Positions 1 to 7,822 of a DNA stretch of 64,000 nucleotides are shown one piece after another. The DNA is taken from NCBI RefSeq assembly GCF_040120695.1, contig NZ_JBEEAC010000024.1:29382-93381 (forward strand). Direction: 5' to 3'. A model generated the notes under the pieces. The model was given only the letters and a program-made list of their open reading frames with translations, was not told the origin of the DNA and searched no databases. This DNA comes from Plantactinospora sp040120695 (GTDB lineage: Bacteria > Actinomycetota > Actinomycetes > Mycobacteriales > Micromonosporaceae). Position numbers and translations under genes: made by a program. Numbering within the stretch: the stretch's first letter is position 1; every line of letters begins with the position of its first letter.

Positions 1-662
1 GGTAGCACCGAGAGCACGCCGTCGGGCAGTCCCGCGTCCGCCAGGATCTGGGCGAGGGCGAGCATGCTCAGCGGTGTCTGGCTGGCGGGCTTCACGATCA
101 TGGTGCAACCTGCGGCCACCGCTGGGCCAATCTTCCGGGTGCCCATCGCGAGCGGGAAGTTCCACGGGGTGATGAACAGGCACGGGCCCACCGGCTGCTT
201 CATCGTCCACAGGCGGGTCTGGCCGTCCGGTGCGATGGCCCAACTGCCCGCGATGCGGACGGCCTCCTCCGAGAACCAGCGGAAGAACTCGGCCGCGTAG
301 AGCACCTCGGACCGGGACTCGCTCAGCGGTTTGCCCATCTCCAGCGTCATCAGCAGGGCGAGCTCGTCGGCCTTGCCGACCATCGCCTCGTACGCCGCGC
401 GCAGAATCTCTCCGCGGCTCCGTGGAGGGGTCACTGCCCAGTCGGCCTGAGTGGCCACCGCGGCGTCGAGGGCCCGGGCCCCGTCGGTCGGCGTCGCGTC
501 GGCGACTTCGGCAATGACGAGCCCGGTAGCTGGGTCCTCCACGGACAGAGTCGCCCCGCCCGAGGCCTCCACCCAGGCGCCGGCCAGGAAAAGACCCTTG
601 TGGATCGTGTCCACCACCGACTGCTCGGCCGGGGCCAGCGGCCCGGCACCCGGCTCAGTCAT
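1..662 (-). CDS. NAD(P)-dependent aldehyde dehydrogenase, succinate-semialdehyde type (C-terminus outside window)
   Basis: The first 220 residues of an aldehyde dehydrogenase are visible; the catalytic half with the active-site Cys lies beyond the window start. The cofactor-fold hallmark P-W-N-F-P is present (W167-P170), followed by the conserved K-P-A-S-x-T-P stretch of the NAD(P) pocket. The N-terminus resembles GabD/succinate-semialdehyde dehydrogenases, which oxidise omega-oxo acids to diacids. The ATG at 662 overlaps the stop of the upstream carboxymuconolactone-decarboxylase-like gene (ATGA), so the two are translationally coupled. In this operon it is the likely last step, semialdehyde to diacid. 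Family is clear; exact substrate is inferred. Confidence 0.85.
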   Translation of the reverse strand, partial: MTEPGAGPLAPAEQSVVDTIHKGLFLAGAWVEASGGATLSVEDPATGLVIAEVADATPTDGARALDAAVATQADWAVTPPRSRGEILRAAYEAMVGKADELALLMTLEMGKPLSESRSEVLYAAEFFRWFSEEAVRIAGSWAIAPDGQTRLWTMKQPVGPCLFITPWNFPLAMGTRKIGPAVAAGCTMIVKPASQTPLSMLALAQILADAGLPDGVLSVL

Positions 663-1420
663 TCCTCCTCCTTGGCGGCCAGTTCCTCGGCAAGGATCGG
701 CACGGCCGTTGTCGCGGCGTGGAAGCCGATCACGCTGGCTATCTCCATGACCTCGAGGATCTCGCCGGCCGTGGCTCCGTACCCGATTGCGTTCTTCATG
801 TGCAGCTTCAGGCCGGGCACGTACAGGTGCGTGGCGGCGGTGTCGAAGGCGATGTAGACGAACTCCTTGACCTTCGGCTCCAGCGTGCCGTTCTTCCACG
901 GGACGGAGGAGAACTCGGTGTACGCCTCGAACAGTTCCGGGTCGAGTTCGAGCATCTCGTCCCAAAACTCGTGCCAGTACCCGCGATTGGCCGTGAACTC
1001 GGCCTTGAGTTGCTTCTGGTGCTCGGTGAGCATCGCGGGTCCGGCACGCAGCCCGGCCTCCTCGAGCACCTCGACCAGCAGCGGCACGCCGATGTTCATG
1101 CTATGGATCCCAAGCGTGCTCGTCAGCTCGATAACCTCCATAATCTCTTGGGCTGTCGCACCGTGGGAAAGTGCGGCTCGGATGTGCTCGCGGATGCCGG
1201 GTTCGTACAGGTGGGTGGCCGCCGCATCGACGGCGACGTAGATGAGTTCCTTGGTCTTGGCGTCGAGATGGTTCTTCCGCCAGGGTACGGCGGAGAAGTT
1301 CAGATAGGCGGCGAGGAAATCGGAGTCAAGGTTGAGAAGGGTCTCCCATACCGGCCCCCAGGTGCCACGCACTTCGATGAACCTGTTTTTGAGCTTTTTC
1401 TGTTCAGCGGTGAGCGACAT
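659..1420 (-). CDS. Tandem carboxymuconolactone decarboxylase/AhpD-fold protein
   Basis: 253 residues made of two similar CMD/AhpD-like halves (about 1-125 and 126-253). Both halves carry the pattern F-x-x-x-P-W-x-x-x-x-L, then a conserved T-K-E or V-K-E segment, A-A-T-H-L-Y, and a G-A-T-A-x-E-I-x-E-V-x-E turn. The AhpD C-x-x-C pair is absent, so a peroxidase-type redox role is unlikely. Family members act as decarboxylases or ring-cleavage helpers, but many are uncharacterised. The ATG at 1420 has a GGGA-type ribosome site. The gene is downstream of the GntR regulator and coupled to the aldehyde dehydrogenase. A second, single-domain CMD protein is encoded upstream in the same operon. Confidence 0.8.
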   Translation of the reverse strand: MSLTAEQKKLKNRFIEVRGTWGPVWETLLNLDSDFLAAYLNFSAVPWRKNHLDAKTKELIYVAVDAAATHLYEPGIREHIRAALSHGATAQEIMEVIELTSTLGIHSMNIGVPLLVEVLEEAGLRAGPAMLTEHQKQLKAEFTANRGYWHEFWDEMLELDPELFEAYTEFSSVPWKNGTLEPKVKEFVYIAFDTAATHLYVPGLKLHMKNAIGYGATAGEILEVMEIASVIGFHAATTAVPILAEELAAKEEE

Positions 1421-1493
1421 ATATTACCAATCCCTTTGCCCGTGCTGTGCGCGAGCGAATAGGCCGTCCGTTCAACGGGCGGGACGGCGCAGA

Positions 1494-2174
1494 TTACTCA
1501 AACGACGCGAATATGGTCTGTGCTGCGGAACGGACGTGGTCGGCGCACAGCGCGGAGGCTCGTTCCGCATCATTTGCCTCAATTGATTCGACGACTGCCC
1601 GCAGCTCGGCGACGGCCCCTGCCCGGCGTCCGGACTGGGACAGCGACTGCGCCCGCAGGACCTGCACCTGGCTCTGGATGCCTTCCAGCAACTGCTTCAG
1701 CACGTCGCTGCGAGCGCCGGCGATGAGGCTGTAATAGAACTTGTCCTTGGCGATCAGGACCTCCACGACCTCTGCCTGGCTCGCAGACACCTCGGCGAAG
1801 TGGTCGAACGCCTCGCGCAACCGCTGGACATCCTGGGGGGAGGCACGGTGGACGAACCGCTTCACGATCAGTGACTCGAGCCCTGCTCGGACGTCGTACA
1901 GGTCCTCGGCCTCGGATCTCGACAGGGTCCTGACCACTGCCCCCTTCTGGGGAATGGTGATGATCAATCCCTCAGCCTCGAGTTCTCGCAACGCCTCGCG
2001 GACGGTGGTCCGGGAAACACCCAGACCCTCCACGAGCTCCCGCTCCACCAGGCGCTGGCCCGGCTTCAGCCTGGCTTCGAGGATGGCTTGCCGCACGGCG
2101 TCTGTCACCTGTACCCGCAATGGGGCGGCGGTGCGTTGCACGGACGCCGACGTCCAAGACTGGGCCAGGCTCAT
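1494..2174 (-). CDS. GntR-family transcriptional regulator, FadR/FCD type
   Basis: 226 residues starting at the ATG at 2174, chosen over an upstream in-frame start at 2255 because AGAGGAA lies just ahead of it. An N-terminal winged helix-turn-helix (about 20-83, with V-S-R-T-T-V-R-E-A-L-R-E-L) is followed by an all-helical FCD ligand domain (about 90-210). The usual F-H of the FCD metal/ligand site reads F-Y here (D-K-F-Y-Y), so the effector pocket may be atypical. It lies inside the catabolic operon and is the obvious candidate for its control. The promoter region in front of this gene shares a 10-bp element with the main operon promoter near 13560, consistent with autoregulation and operon regulation by the same protein. 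Confidence 0.88.
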   Translation of the reverse strand: MSLAQSWTSASVQRTAAPLRVQVTDAVRQAILEARLKPGQRLVERELVEGLGVSRTTVREALRELEAEGLIITIPQKGAVVRTLSRSEAEDLYDVRAGLESLIVKRFVHRASPQDVQRLREAFDHFAEVSASQAEVVEVLIAKDKFYYSLIAGARSDVLKQLLEGIQSQVQVLRAQSLSQSGRRAGAVAELRAVVESIEANDAERASALCADHVRSAAQTIFASFE

Positions 2175-2202
2175 GAGTTCCTCTTCAATTGCTCGACGTT
2201 TT

Positions 2203-2218
2203 GTCTGACAGTATTCTA
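2203..2218 (-). promoter_or_regulatory. Candidate GntR promoter and operator
   Basis: On the minus strand a TAGAAT -10-like box (2218-2213) is followed directly by ACTGTCAGAC (2212-2203). Read on the plus strand, GTCTGACAGT differs by one base from GTATGACAGT at 13554-13563 in the promoter of the first gene of the operon. I see no good -35 box. The function as an operator is inferred from the shared element and position. Confidence 0.45.
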
Positions 2219-3103
2219 GCCAGGCAGATTTGAGTGGTCGGTGCCGGCGACACACCGAGCCACCTCGGTGTGATCGGCGGCTGGACCCAGTTGCCGGTCA
2301 GCGCGAGCCCAATGCTCGATCGCCGCCTCTCCCAGGGTGCTCGCCAGACCGACCTGGCGGGCGAGGTCGGCGGCGATTCGCATGTCCTTGAGCATCAGGC
2401 GCAGGGTGAAGCCGGAGTCGTACGTTCCGGGCAGGATGAAGTTGGGCCACTTGTTCTCCGTCGACCCACTGCGTCCGCTGGAACCGTTAATGATCTCAAG
2501 CATCACCCTCGGGTCGAGCCCGAACCTCTCGCCGGCGAGGATAGCCTCGCTCGTCACCCACAGGTGAGTCGCCGAGAGCAGGTTGTTCAAAGCCTTCACG
2601 GCGTGGCCAGCGCCCACCGGGCCGGCATGCTTGACGGTGCCCATGTGCTCCAGAAGGCCCCGGGCCCGTTCCACCTGGGTGGGTTCGCCCCCGACCATGA
2701 TGGTGAGCGTGCCCGCCCGGGCTCCCTCGACCCCGCCGGAGACCGGGGCGTCGACGAGATGGACTTCGTCATCCTTGCTGAGGTCGCTGGCCAGTTCCCG
2801 GGTCCGTTGGGGTTCGGAGGAACTCATGTCGATCACGAGGGCACCCTGTTCGAGTACGCCCCGGATCTGCGATATCACGGCATCGACCGCTTTGGAGTCA
2901 GGAAGCATGAGGATGACGACGTCGCTGCCGGCAGCCGCCTCGGCGGCAGCGGGAAACGTCTGCCCGCCTGCGGTGGTGAACCTCGCGCGTGCCGTCCCAG
3001 AGAGGTCGAAGCCCCGGACCGCTACCCCGGCCGCCAGCAGTCGAGATGCCATCGGCAGGCCCATGGCCCCGAGCCCGATGAAGACCACCGACCTGTCACT
3101 CAT
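2216..3103 (-). CDS. NAD(P)-dependent beta-hydroxyacid dehydrogenase (3-hydroxyisobutyrate dehydrogenase family), copy 2
   Basis: 295 residues. The Rossmann motif F-I-G-L-G-A-M-G (8-15) opens the protein, the substrate loop D-A-P-V-S-G-G is at 118-124, and the catalytic Lys is K170 in G-H-A-V-K-x-x-N-N. The family oxidises 3-hydroxyisobutyrate, tartronate semialdehyde and also 4-hydroxybutyrate-type acids. The start overlaps the end of the preceding CMD gene by 8 bases. A second, divergent copy lies four genes upstream in transcription (3910-4815). In a lactone pathway these enzymes could oxidise the hydroxyacid released by the lactonase; that assignment is inferred. Confidence 0.85.
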   Translation of the reverse strand: MSDRSVVFIGLGAMGLPMASRLLAAGVAVRGFDLSGTARARFTTAGGQTFPAAAEAAAGSDVVILMLPDSKAVDAVISQIRGVLEQGALVIDMSSSEPQRTRELASDLSKDDEVHLVDAPVSGGVEGARAGTLTIMVGGEPTQVERARGLLEHMGTVKHAGPVGAGHAVKALNNLLSATHLWVTSEAILAGERFGLDPRVMLEIINGSSGRSGSTENKWPNFILPGTYDSGFTLRLMLKDMRIAADLARQVGLASTLGEAAIEHWARADRQLGPAADHTEVARCVAGTDHSNLPG

Positions 3104-3494
3104 CGCCGCGTAGCTCCTTCAGGACCCGCTCCGCCACGCGGAACGACTCCAGCGCAGCCGGCACCCCGACGTAGATGGCGGCCTGCATGAGGGTCTCCTG
3201 AATCTCCTTCTCGGTGATCCCGTTGTTGACCGCACCCCGCACATGGACGCCGAGTTCGTGAGAGCGATTGAGGGCGGTCAGCATCGCCAGGTTCAGCAGG
3301 CTCCGGGTCTTACGCTCCAGACCGTCGCTGGACCACACCCCGCCCCAGCAGTACTCGGTGACGAATTCCTGGATGGGCCGCGAAAACTCGGTGACGTTGC
3401 CCAGGGACCGGTCGACGTGATCCGCCCCGAGCACCTCCCGTCGCACCTTGAGCCCTTGCTCGTACGACTCCTGGTGGGTGCCGTTCGCCGTCAT
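3096..3494 (-). CDS. 4-carboxymuconolactone decarboxylase-like protein (PcaC type)
   Basis: 132 residues, the normal length for a single-domain CMD protein. It shows the PcaC-like stretch E-Y-C-W-G-G-V-W (about 47-54), K-T-R-S-L-L-N-L, H-E-L-x-x-H-V-R-G-A and the Y-x-G-V-P-A-A end motif. PcaC removes CO2 from 4-carboxymuconolactone in the protocatechuate branch; without the other pca genes nearby, the true substrate here is open. GGGAG precedes the ATG at 3494. It sits between a cupin gene and a beta-hydroxyacid dehydrogenase gene and overlaps the latter by 8 bases. Confidence 0.83.
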   Translation of the reverse strand: MTANGTHQESYEQGLKVRREVLGADHVDRSLGNVTEFSRPIQEFVTEYCWGGVWSSDGLERKTRSLLNLAMLTALNRSHELGVHVRGAVNNGITEKEIQETLMQAAIYVGVPAALESFRVAERVLKELRGDE

Positions 3495-3514
3495 CTTGTC
3501 GTGCTCCCTTCAGT

Positions 3515-3913
3515 TCAGGCCGAGGAGGTTGCGGTGGTGGGGTAATCACCGTCGGCCACAGGCTCGGCCCACTCGGTCCTGCCGAGCGAGATCGCGGTGT
3601 GGGTGAGGAAGGAATCCGGGGCGCCACCGTGCCAGTGGCGCTCCCCGGCAGGAACCCAGACGGTGTCTCCCGCCCGGAGCACCTCGGGTTGCCCACCGGC
3701 GGTGCAGATCAGGCCGCGGCCGGCGACAACCTGGAGAATCTGCCCGTGTTCGTGCGTGTGCCAATACGTCCGGGCGCAGGGCGAGAACGTGACCGTATTG
3801 ATCGTCACGCCATCCGTCGCCGGCATGGTCAGGTAGTTCCACACGCTGCCGGTGAACCTCGAGCCGGGCTTGCCGGCGGTGCCGGCCTGCTCGGCGGCCC
3901 TGGTGATCTTCAT
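3515..3913 (-). CDS. Small cupin-domain protein
   Basis: 132 residues forming a single cupin barrel. The metal-binding set is visible as H52-x-H54-x-H56-G-Q in the first motif and H93 in the second (P-A-G-E-R-H-W-H). Such proteins are often encoded with CMD proteins in aromatic or lactone catabolic operons and may act as isomerases or dioxygenases, but no reaction can be named from sequence. The ATG at 3913 overlaps the stop of the upstream dehydrogenase (ATGA), indicating translational coupling. Confidence 0.78.
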   Translation of the reverse strand: MKITRAAEQAGTAGKPGSRFTGSVWNYLTMPATDGVTINTVTFSPCARTYWHTHEHGQILQVVAGRGLICTAGGQPEVLRAGDTVWVPAGERHWHGGAPDSFLTHTAISLGRTEWAEPVADGDYPTTATSSA

Positions 3914-4815
3914 GCTGCCTCCTTCTGATCGTGCAGGCGGATGCCGCCGGAGACGTCGCCGATGGCGTCCACCACCGTGTTGCTGATCTGCTCCGCGTAC
4001 CCCAGGGCCTTGGCGAGGCCGAACGCCGCAAGGGGACCGGAGGAGTGCAGGCTCGCCACGCCCAGTCCCGCGACGAGGTCGATGTAGGCCATGACGTCCT
4101 TGAGCATCAAGGTGTTCGTCAGGCCGCCCTTGAGATAGTCACCATGGATTATCTTCGGAAAGCGGTTCAGGGTGGCGAAGTTGACGCCGGAGCTGGAGTT
4201 GAGGACGTCGAGCAGGACCTGCAGGTCCAGGCCCGCCTTCTTGCCCGCGACCATGACTTCGGCGGTCGCCGACAGCGCGATCGCGTTCAGGAAGTTGTTC
4301 AGCAACTTCGCCGCGTGCCCGGCGCCGGTACTCCCGAGATGGAAGATCTTCGCCGCGAGGTGCTCGAGCACGGGCCGTACCTGGTCGAGCGGCTGCTCCT
4401 CACCGCCGACCATGAGGGTGAGCTCGCCCTTTTCCGCGGCGGCTGCACCGCCGGAAACGCCGGCATCCACGTAGGCCACCCCCCGCGCTGCGAGGAGGCC
4501 GTGAATGTGGCGGGTGGAGGCGGGATCGGAGGTGCTGAGGTCGACGATGATCTGGCCTTCGCGGGCCGCGTGAACCGCCCCATCAGGGCCCAACATGACC
4601 GCCTCCACCACCCGGCTGCTGGGCAGCGACAGCAGAACGACTTCGGTGTTGCGGACGACGTCAACGGCAGATGCCGCAGTGTCCGCCCCGGCCGCCGCTA
4701 TCCGCACCGCCTGGGTGTCGAACCCGAGCACCTCCACGCCGCCCTGAACCAGGCAGCGGGTCATCCGTCCGCCCATGTTGCCTAGGCCGATGAAGCCCAC
4801 GCGCTGTCCGGTCAC
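3910..4815 (-). CDS. NAD(P)-dependent beta-hydroxyacid dehydrogenase, copy 1
   Basis: 301 residues from a GTG at 4815 that overlaps the SDR stop codon (GTGA); a longer upstream extension in the same frame runs antisense-free through the SDR gene and is not coding. G-F-I-G-L-G-N-M-G (7-15) binds the cofactor, D-A-G-V-S-G-G lies at 117-123 and the catalytic Lys is K170 in G-H-A-A-K-L-L-N-N. It is clearly a paralogue of the gene at 2216-3103 but diverged along its whole length, so the pair probably handles different hydroxyacids of one pathway rather than being a recent duplication. Confidence 0.85.
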   Translation of the reverse strand: MTGQRVGFIGLGNMGGRMTRCLVQGGVEVLGFDTQAVRIAAAGADTAASAVDVVRNTEVVLLSLPSSRVVEAVMLGPDGAVHAAREGQIIVDLSTSDPASTRHIHGLLAARGVAYVDAGVSGGAAAAEKGELTLMVGGEEQPLDQVRPVLEHLAAKIFHLGSTGAGHAAKLLNNFLNAIALSATAEVMVAGKKAGLDLQVLLDVLNSSSGVNFATLNRFPKIIHGDYLKGGLTNTLMLKDVMAYIDLVAGLGVASLHSSGPLAAFGLAKALGYAEQISNTVVDAIGDVSGGIRLHDQKEAA

Positions 4816-5729
4816 TGTTGCACCCCTTGCGTGAAGTCGCCGCCGTACAACGCGCGGTCCAGTGTGGCCGTGTCCCAGGCACCCGCGCCGCTGGACGGTC
4901 GGAGCGTGTTCAGCCAGGACGCTCCACCGTCGGCCGACACGACCTGACCGGTCAGGTACGACGCGTCGTCGCTGAGCAGGAAAGCCACCACCGCCGCGAT
5001 CTCCTCCGGCCGGCCGGCACGCCGCAGCGGGGTGGTCGACGCCCGGCGCACCATGTCGCTCTTGCCACCGACCATCGATCCAGCCGCCCCGAAGAGTTCG
5101 GTCGGGACGATGCCCGGCGCCACCGCGTTGACCCGGATGCCCAGCGGGCCACCGTAGACCGCCGCGCCACGCACCAAGCCGACCACGCCGTGCTTGGAGG
5201 TCTGGTACGCCAGCAGGTCGGCGCTCCCGCCCAGACTCGCGATTGACGCGGTGACCACTATGTGCCCGACCGAGCGTCGCCGCCGGAACTGGCGGAAGGC
5301 GGCCCGGACGCCAAGGAACTGCCCGCGTACGTTCACCGCGCAAACGCGGTCGAAGTCTTCGACGGTCACGTCCGGCAGGGCGGCGAAACTGCCGAAGATG
5401 CCGGCGTTGAGGTGGAAGAGGTCCACCCGACCGAACGCCGCCACCGCCTCGGCCATGTACCGCTCGACGTCACTCTCGCTCGAGACGTCGGCGGTGACCG
5501 CGATCGCTTCGGTCGGAAGCGATTCCGCCACGTGCCGGGCCGAGTCTCCGTCGATGTCGACGACGACGATCCTCGCACCCTCGGCGGCCAGACGCTCCGC
5601 AGAAGCCCGACCGAGGCCCCCAGCGGCGCCGGTCACCAACGCCACCTTCCCGGCAAGCCGGGAGGACTTCCCTGCTGCTCCGTTCCCTTGCACGCCATCT
5701 GAAGCCTTGAACGGCCCGTCAGGGGACAC
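4812..5729 (-). CDS. Short-chain dehydrogenase/reductase (SDR)
   Basis: 305 residues. The classical SDR pattern is complete: T-G-A-A-G-G-L-G (33-40), the N-A-G motif (108-110), the catalytic Ser at 162, and Y175-x-x-x-K179. D58 in V-V-V-D-I-D after the second beta strand suggests NAD(H) preference. The GTG at 5729 has GAGGTGG at a normal distance and lies 9 bases after the lactonase stop. In a cyclic-ketone pathway an SDR would oxidise the cyclic alcohol to the ketone that the Baeyer-Villiger enzyme uses; this role is inferred from context. Confidence 0.88.
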   Translation of the reverse strand: MSPDGPFKASDGVQGNGAAGKSSRLAGKVALVTGAAGGLGRASAERLAAEGARIVVVDIDGDSARHVAESLPTEAIAVTADVSSESDVERYMAEAVAAFGRVDLFHLNAGIFGSFAALPDVTVEDFDRVCAVNVRGQFLGVRAAFRQFRRRRSVGHIVVTASIASLGGSADLLAYQTSKHGVVGLVRGAAVYGGPLGIRVNAVAPGIVPTELFGAAGSMVGGKSDMVRRASTTPLRRAGRPEEIAAVVAFLLSDDASYLTGQVVSADGGASWLNTLRPSSGAGAWDTATLDRALYGGDFTQGVQQ

Positions 5730-5738
5730 AGATCCACC

Positions 5739-6536
5739 TCATCCGATCGTTCCCACCAAACCTGACAACTCACCCTCGCTGGTTACCGTCAGACGATCCA
5801 GCGTGCCCGGGTCGTGGCCGGGTACGAGGATGGCGTCCTCATCCGCGACCATTTGTTTGATCCGGTCGAACCCGGCGTACATCGCCGGCAGGTCACTGAC
5901 GAAGGCGAAGGGGATATCGCGCTCGATTTCTTCGAAGTAGTGAATCGCGTCGGAGGCGAGGAGGACGATGCCGTCGGCCGTGCTCACCCGTACGATGCAC
6001 TGGCCCGGGGTGTGTCCACCGACCTCCAGCAGTTCGATGCCCGGGGCGAGTTCCAGTCGACCGTTGAAGGTGCGTGTCCGCCCCTCGTCGCGTGCCTTCA
6101 CCAGGTCGTCGATCTCCCTGAACTCCACCGAATGTGCGAACTGCTTGCGGAAACGCATCTCGCTGGTCCAGAACTGCAGCTCCGCCTCGGTCAGGACGAT
6201 GTCGGATTCTGGAAAGAGGTTCAGGTTGCCGATGTGGTCGTAGTGAGCATGGGTGACCACGACGGTTGGCCGCGACTCGCCGCGTACGCCGAGCGCCTCG
6301 AAGGCTCGCCAAGGATCGACGAGGAATGTCCTGCCCCGTTTCTCGCCGCCGTCCCGGGAGAAGCCGGTGTCGATCACAAAGGTGCGGTGTTCGTTTCGGA
6401 CGATCCAAAAGAAGTAGTCCATGTCCAGGTCTTCGTCCGGATGCCCGTAGATCGGGTAGTTGAGGTAGACCTCGCTCTTTCGCGCGGACCGGGTGCCGAA
6501 CTTGACGACGAGTACCTGGTATCTGTCTGAAGTCAT
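5739..6536 (-). CDS. Metallo-beta-lactamase-fold hydrolase, N-acyl-homoserine-lactonase/AttM-like
   Basis: 265 residues. The full dinuclear zinc set is present: H96-x-H98-x-D100-H101, H175, D196 and H241. The layout (T-H-A-H-Y-D-H-I-G, then G-G-H-T-P-G-Q, A-S-D-A-I-H-Y and V-P-G-H-D-P) is that of the AttM/AiiA lactonase branch, which hydrolyses gamma-butyrolactone or acyl-homoserine lactones. AGGAAA precedes the ATG. Placement between the BVMO/transporter genes and hydroxyacid and aldehyde dehydrogenases argues for a catabolic lactonase rather than a quorum-quenching role. Confidence 0.83.
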   Translation of the reverse strand: MTSDRYQVLVVKFGTRSARKSEVYLNYPIYGHPDEDLDMDYFFWIVRNEHRTFVIDTGFSRDGGEKRGRTFLVDPWRAFEALGVRGESRPTVVVTHAHYDHIGNLNLFPESDIVLTEAELQFWTSEMRFRKQFAHSVEFREIDDLVKARDEGRTRTFNGRLELAPGIELLEVGGHTPGQCIVRVSTADGIVLLASDAIHYFEEIERDIPFAFVSDLPAMYAGFDRIKQMVADEDAILVPGHDPGTLDRLTVTSEGELSGLVGTIG

Positions 6537-6545
6537 CCGGTTTTC

Positions 6546-7064
6546 CTAGACACGACGGTCGGCATAGCGCTCACCCTGGTAGGGCCAGGGCTCGGACATG
6601 TCGGCGGCGGTGGGGTACCAGCCGTAGAAGACCTCCTTGGATTCGGCGAAGAAGGAGGTGATTCGGCGCTCGATGAGCCACCCGGCGGTGCTCCTGACAT
6701 ACGCCACGTCGTAGGCGCCCGAACTGTTGCGAATCGAGACGCGCCCGTCCACGATCCCGATGGCCCGGTACTGGAAGTGGACCCGACACGAGGCCGTGTC
6801 CCCGTCGATGTCGAACCTGGGCGTCATCATGTAGTGGATTCCGTGCCACGGCTGCTCGTTGCAGAACTTCGCGAGGTTCTCACGACCCGCAATGAAGTTG
6901 CCCGCCTGGCCGTCCATCACTCGCGCTTGGTAGATGCCTTCCTCGGTGAAGAGGTTGGCCCACTCCTCCCCGTGCCGTCCGTCGTAGGTGGGCGCGTAAG
7001 AGCCTTCGATTCGCAACAATGCCAGCGTGTCGGCGGTGAGATCAACTGCCGCTTCCTGCGTCAC
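6546..7064 (-). CDS. NTF2/SnoaL-fold small protein
   Basis: About 172 residues from the GTG at 7064, which follows AGGAAGGA at good spacing; a longer reading from 7121 is possible but has no such site. The sequence has the NTF2-like pattern of an N-terminal helix (A-D-T-L-A-L-L-R-I-E-G-S-Y-A), a D-G-R-H-G-E-E-W-A-N-L-F-T-E-E-G turn, and the H-Y-M-M-T-P-R-F-D-I-D-G strand pair. Relatives include SnoaL-type cyclases, dehydratases and beta subunits of ring-hydroxylating oxygenases. No catalytic partner is encoded beside it, so the function is unknown. It lies between the importer and the lactonase gene. Confidence 0.72.
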   Translation of the reverse strand: MTQEAAVDLTADTLALLRIEGSYAPTYDGRHGEEWANLFTEEGIYQARVMDGQAGNFIAGRENLAKFCNEQPWHGIHYMMTPRFDIDGDTASCRVHFQYRAIGIVDGRVSIRNSSGAYDVAYVRSTAGWLIERRITSFFAESKEVFYGWYPTAADMSEPWPYQGERYADRRV

Positions 7065-7126
7065 CTCTGTTGTCCTTCCTGGTAGACGATGTTGACGATT
7101 GCGTGTACGTGTCTCGGCCACCGTGG

Positions 7127-7822
7127 TCAGACCCCGACGGTGCTCCTAAGTTCCTCCATCGACTCACCCGTCACCTCTCCGGTCCCCACGACCTCACCCT
7201 TGACCAGGGCCACGTAGCGGCGTGCCAGGCGCGAGACAAGCCTCAGGTTCTGCTCGATCAGGAAGAGCGCCGTCCCTGTTTCGCCGATGGAGGCCAACGC
7301 GGCGATGACTTCGTCGATCGCAACCGGGGACAGACCCTCCGTCGGCTCGTCCAGCACGAGCACCCGGGGGTTGGACATCAGTGCCCGGCCGATGGCGAGC
7401 ATCTGCTGCTGTCCACCGCTGAGCGCATGACCGTTGTAGCGCGCCCGCTCGGCGAGGATGGGGAAGAGCTCGTAGACGGACTGGAGGTTCCACGGCCCCT
7501 TCCGGGCATGTGCGGCGCCGAGGAGGAGGTTCTCCTCGACCGTCAGGTTGGAGAGGATGCGCCGGCCCTGCGGACAGAGCGCGATGCCTGCCCGAGACGC
7601 GTGGTATGCGCGGGTGGGCCTCAGCGGCTCACCGTCGACGAAGATCGAGCCTTCGACGCGAGGGATCCCGTACAACGCCATCGCGAGGGTGGACTTGCCG
7701 GCTCCGTTCCGTCCGACGAGGGCAACCGCTTCACCGCTCTCGATCGACAGGGAGACGTCCCGGAGGACCTGCGCCGGCCCGTAGAACGCCGATACCGTGT
7801 CAAGGGCCAGGACCGCGCTCAT
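7127..7822 (-). CDS. livF: Branched-chain-type ABC importer ATPase (LivF type)
   Basis: 231 residues. Walker A is G-R-N-G-A-G-K-S-T (37-45), the signature is L-S-G-G-Q-Q-Q, Walker B is V-L-V-L-D-E-P, and the H-loop position reads E-Q-N as is usual in LivF proteins. It is one of two ATPases of the importer encoded at 7127-11745. The ATG at 7822 overlaps the LivG stop (ATGA). The importer family takes up branched-chain amino acids but also aromatic acids, urea and other organic acids; in this operon the cargo is probably the pathway substrate. Confidence 0.9.
   Translation of the reverse strand: MSAVLALDTVSAFYGPAQVLRDVSLSIESGEAVALVGRNGAGKSTLAMALYGIPRVEGSIFVDGEPLRPTRAYHASRAGIALCPQGRRILSNLTVEENLLLGAAHARKGPWNLQSVYELFPILAERARYNGHALSGGQQQMLAIGRALMSNPRVLVLDEPTEGLSPVAIDEVIAALASIGETGTALFLIEQNLRLVSRLARRYVALVKGEVVGTGEVTGESMEELRSTVGV

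Noticed and set aside
3910..5343. 477-codon reading that would extend the beta-hydroxyacid dehydrogenase upstream
   Set aside because: The extra 176 codons are out of frame with the SDR gene they overlap and show no similarity; the GTG at 4815 starts directly before the Rossmann motif.
5739..6536. Quorum-quenching acyl-homoserine lactonase
   Set aside because: The fold fits, but the gene is embedded in a catabolic operon with a BVMO and hydroxyacid and aldehyde dehydrogenases, so a metabolic lactonase is the simpler reading.
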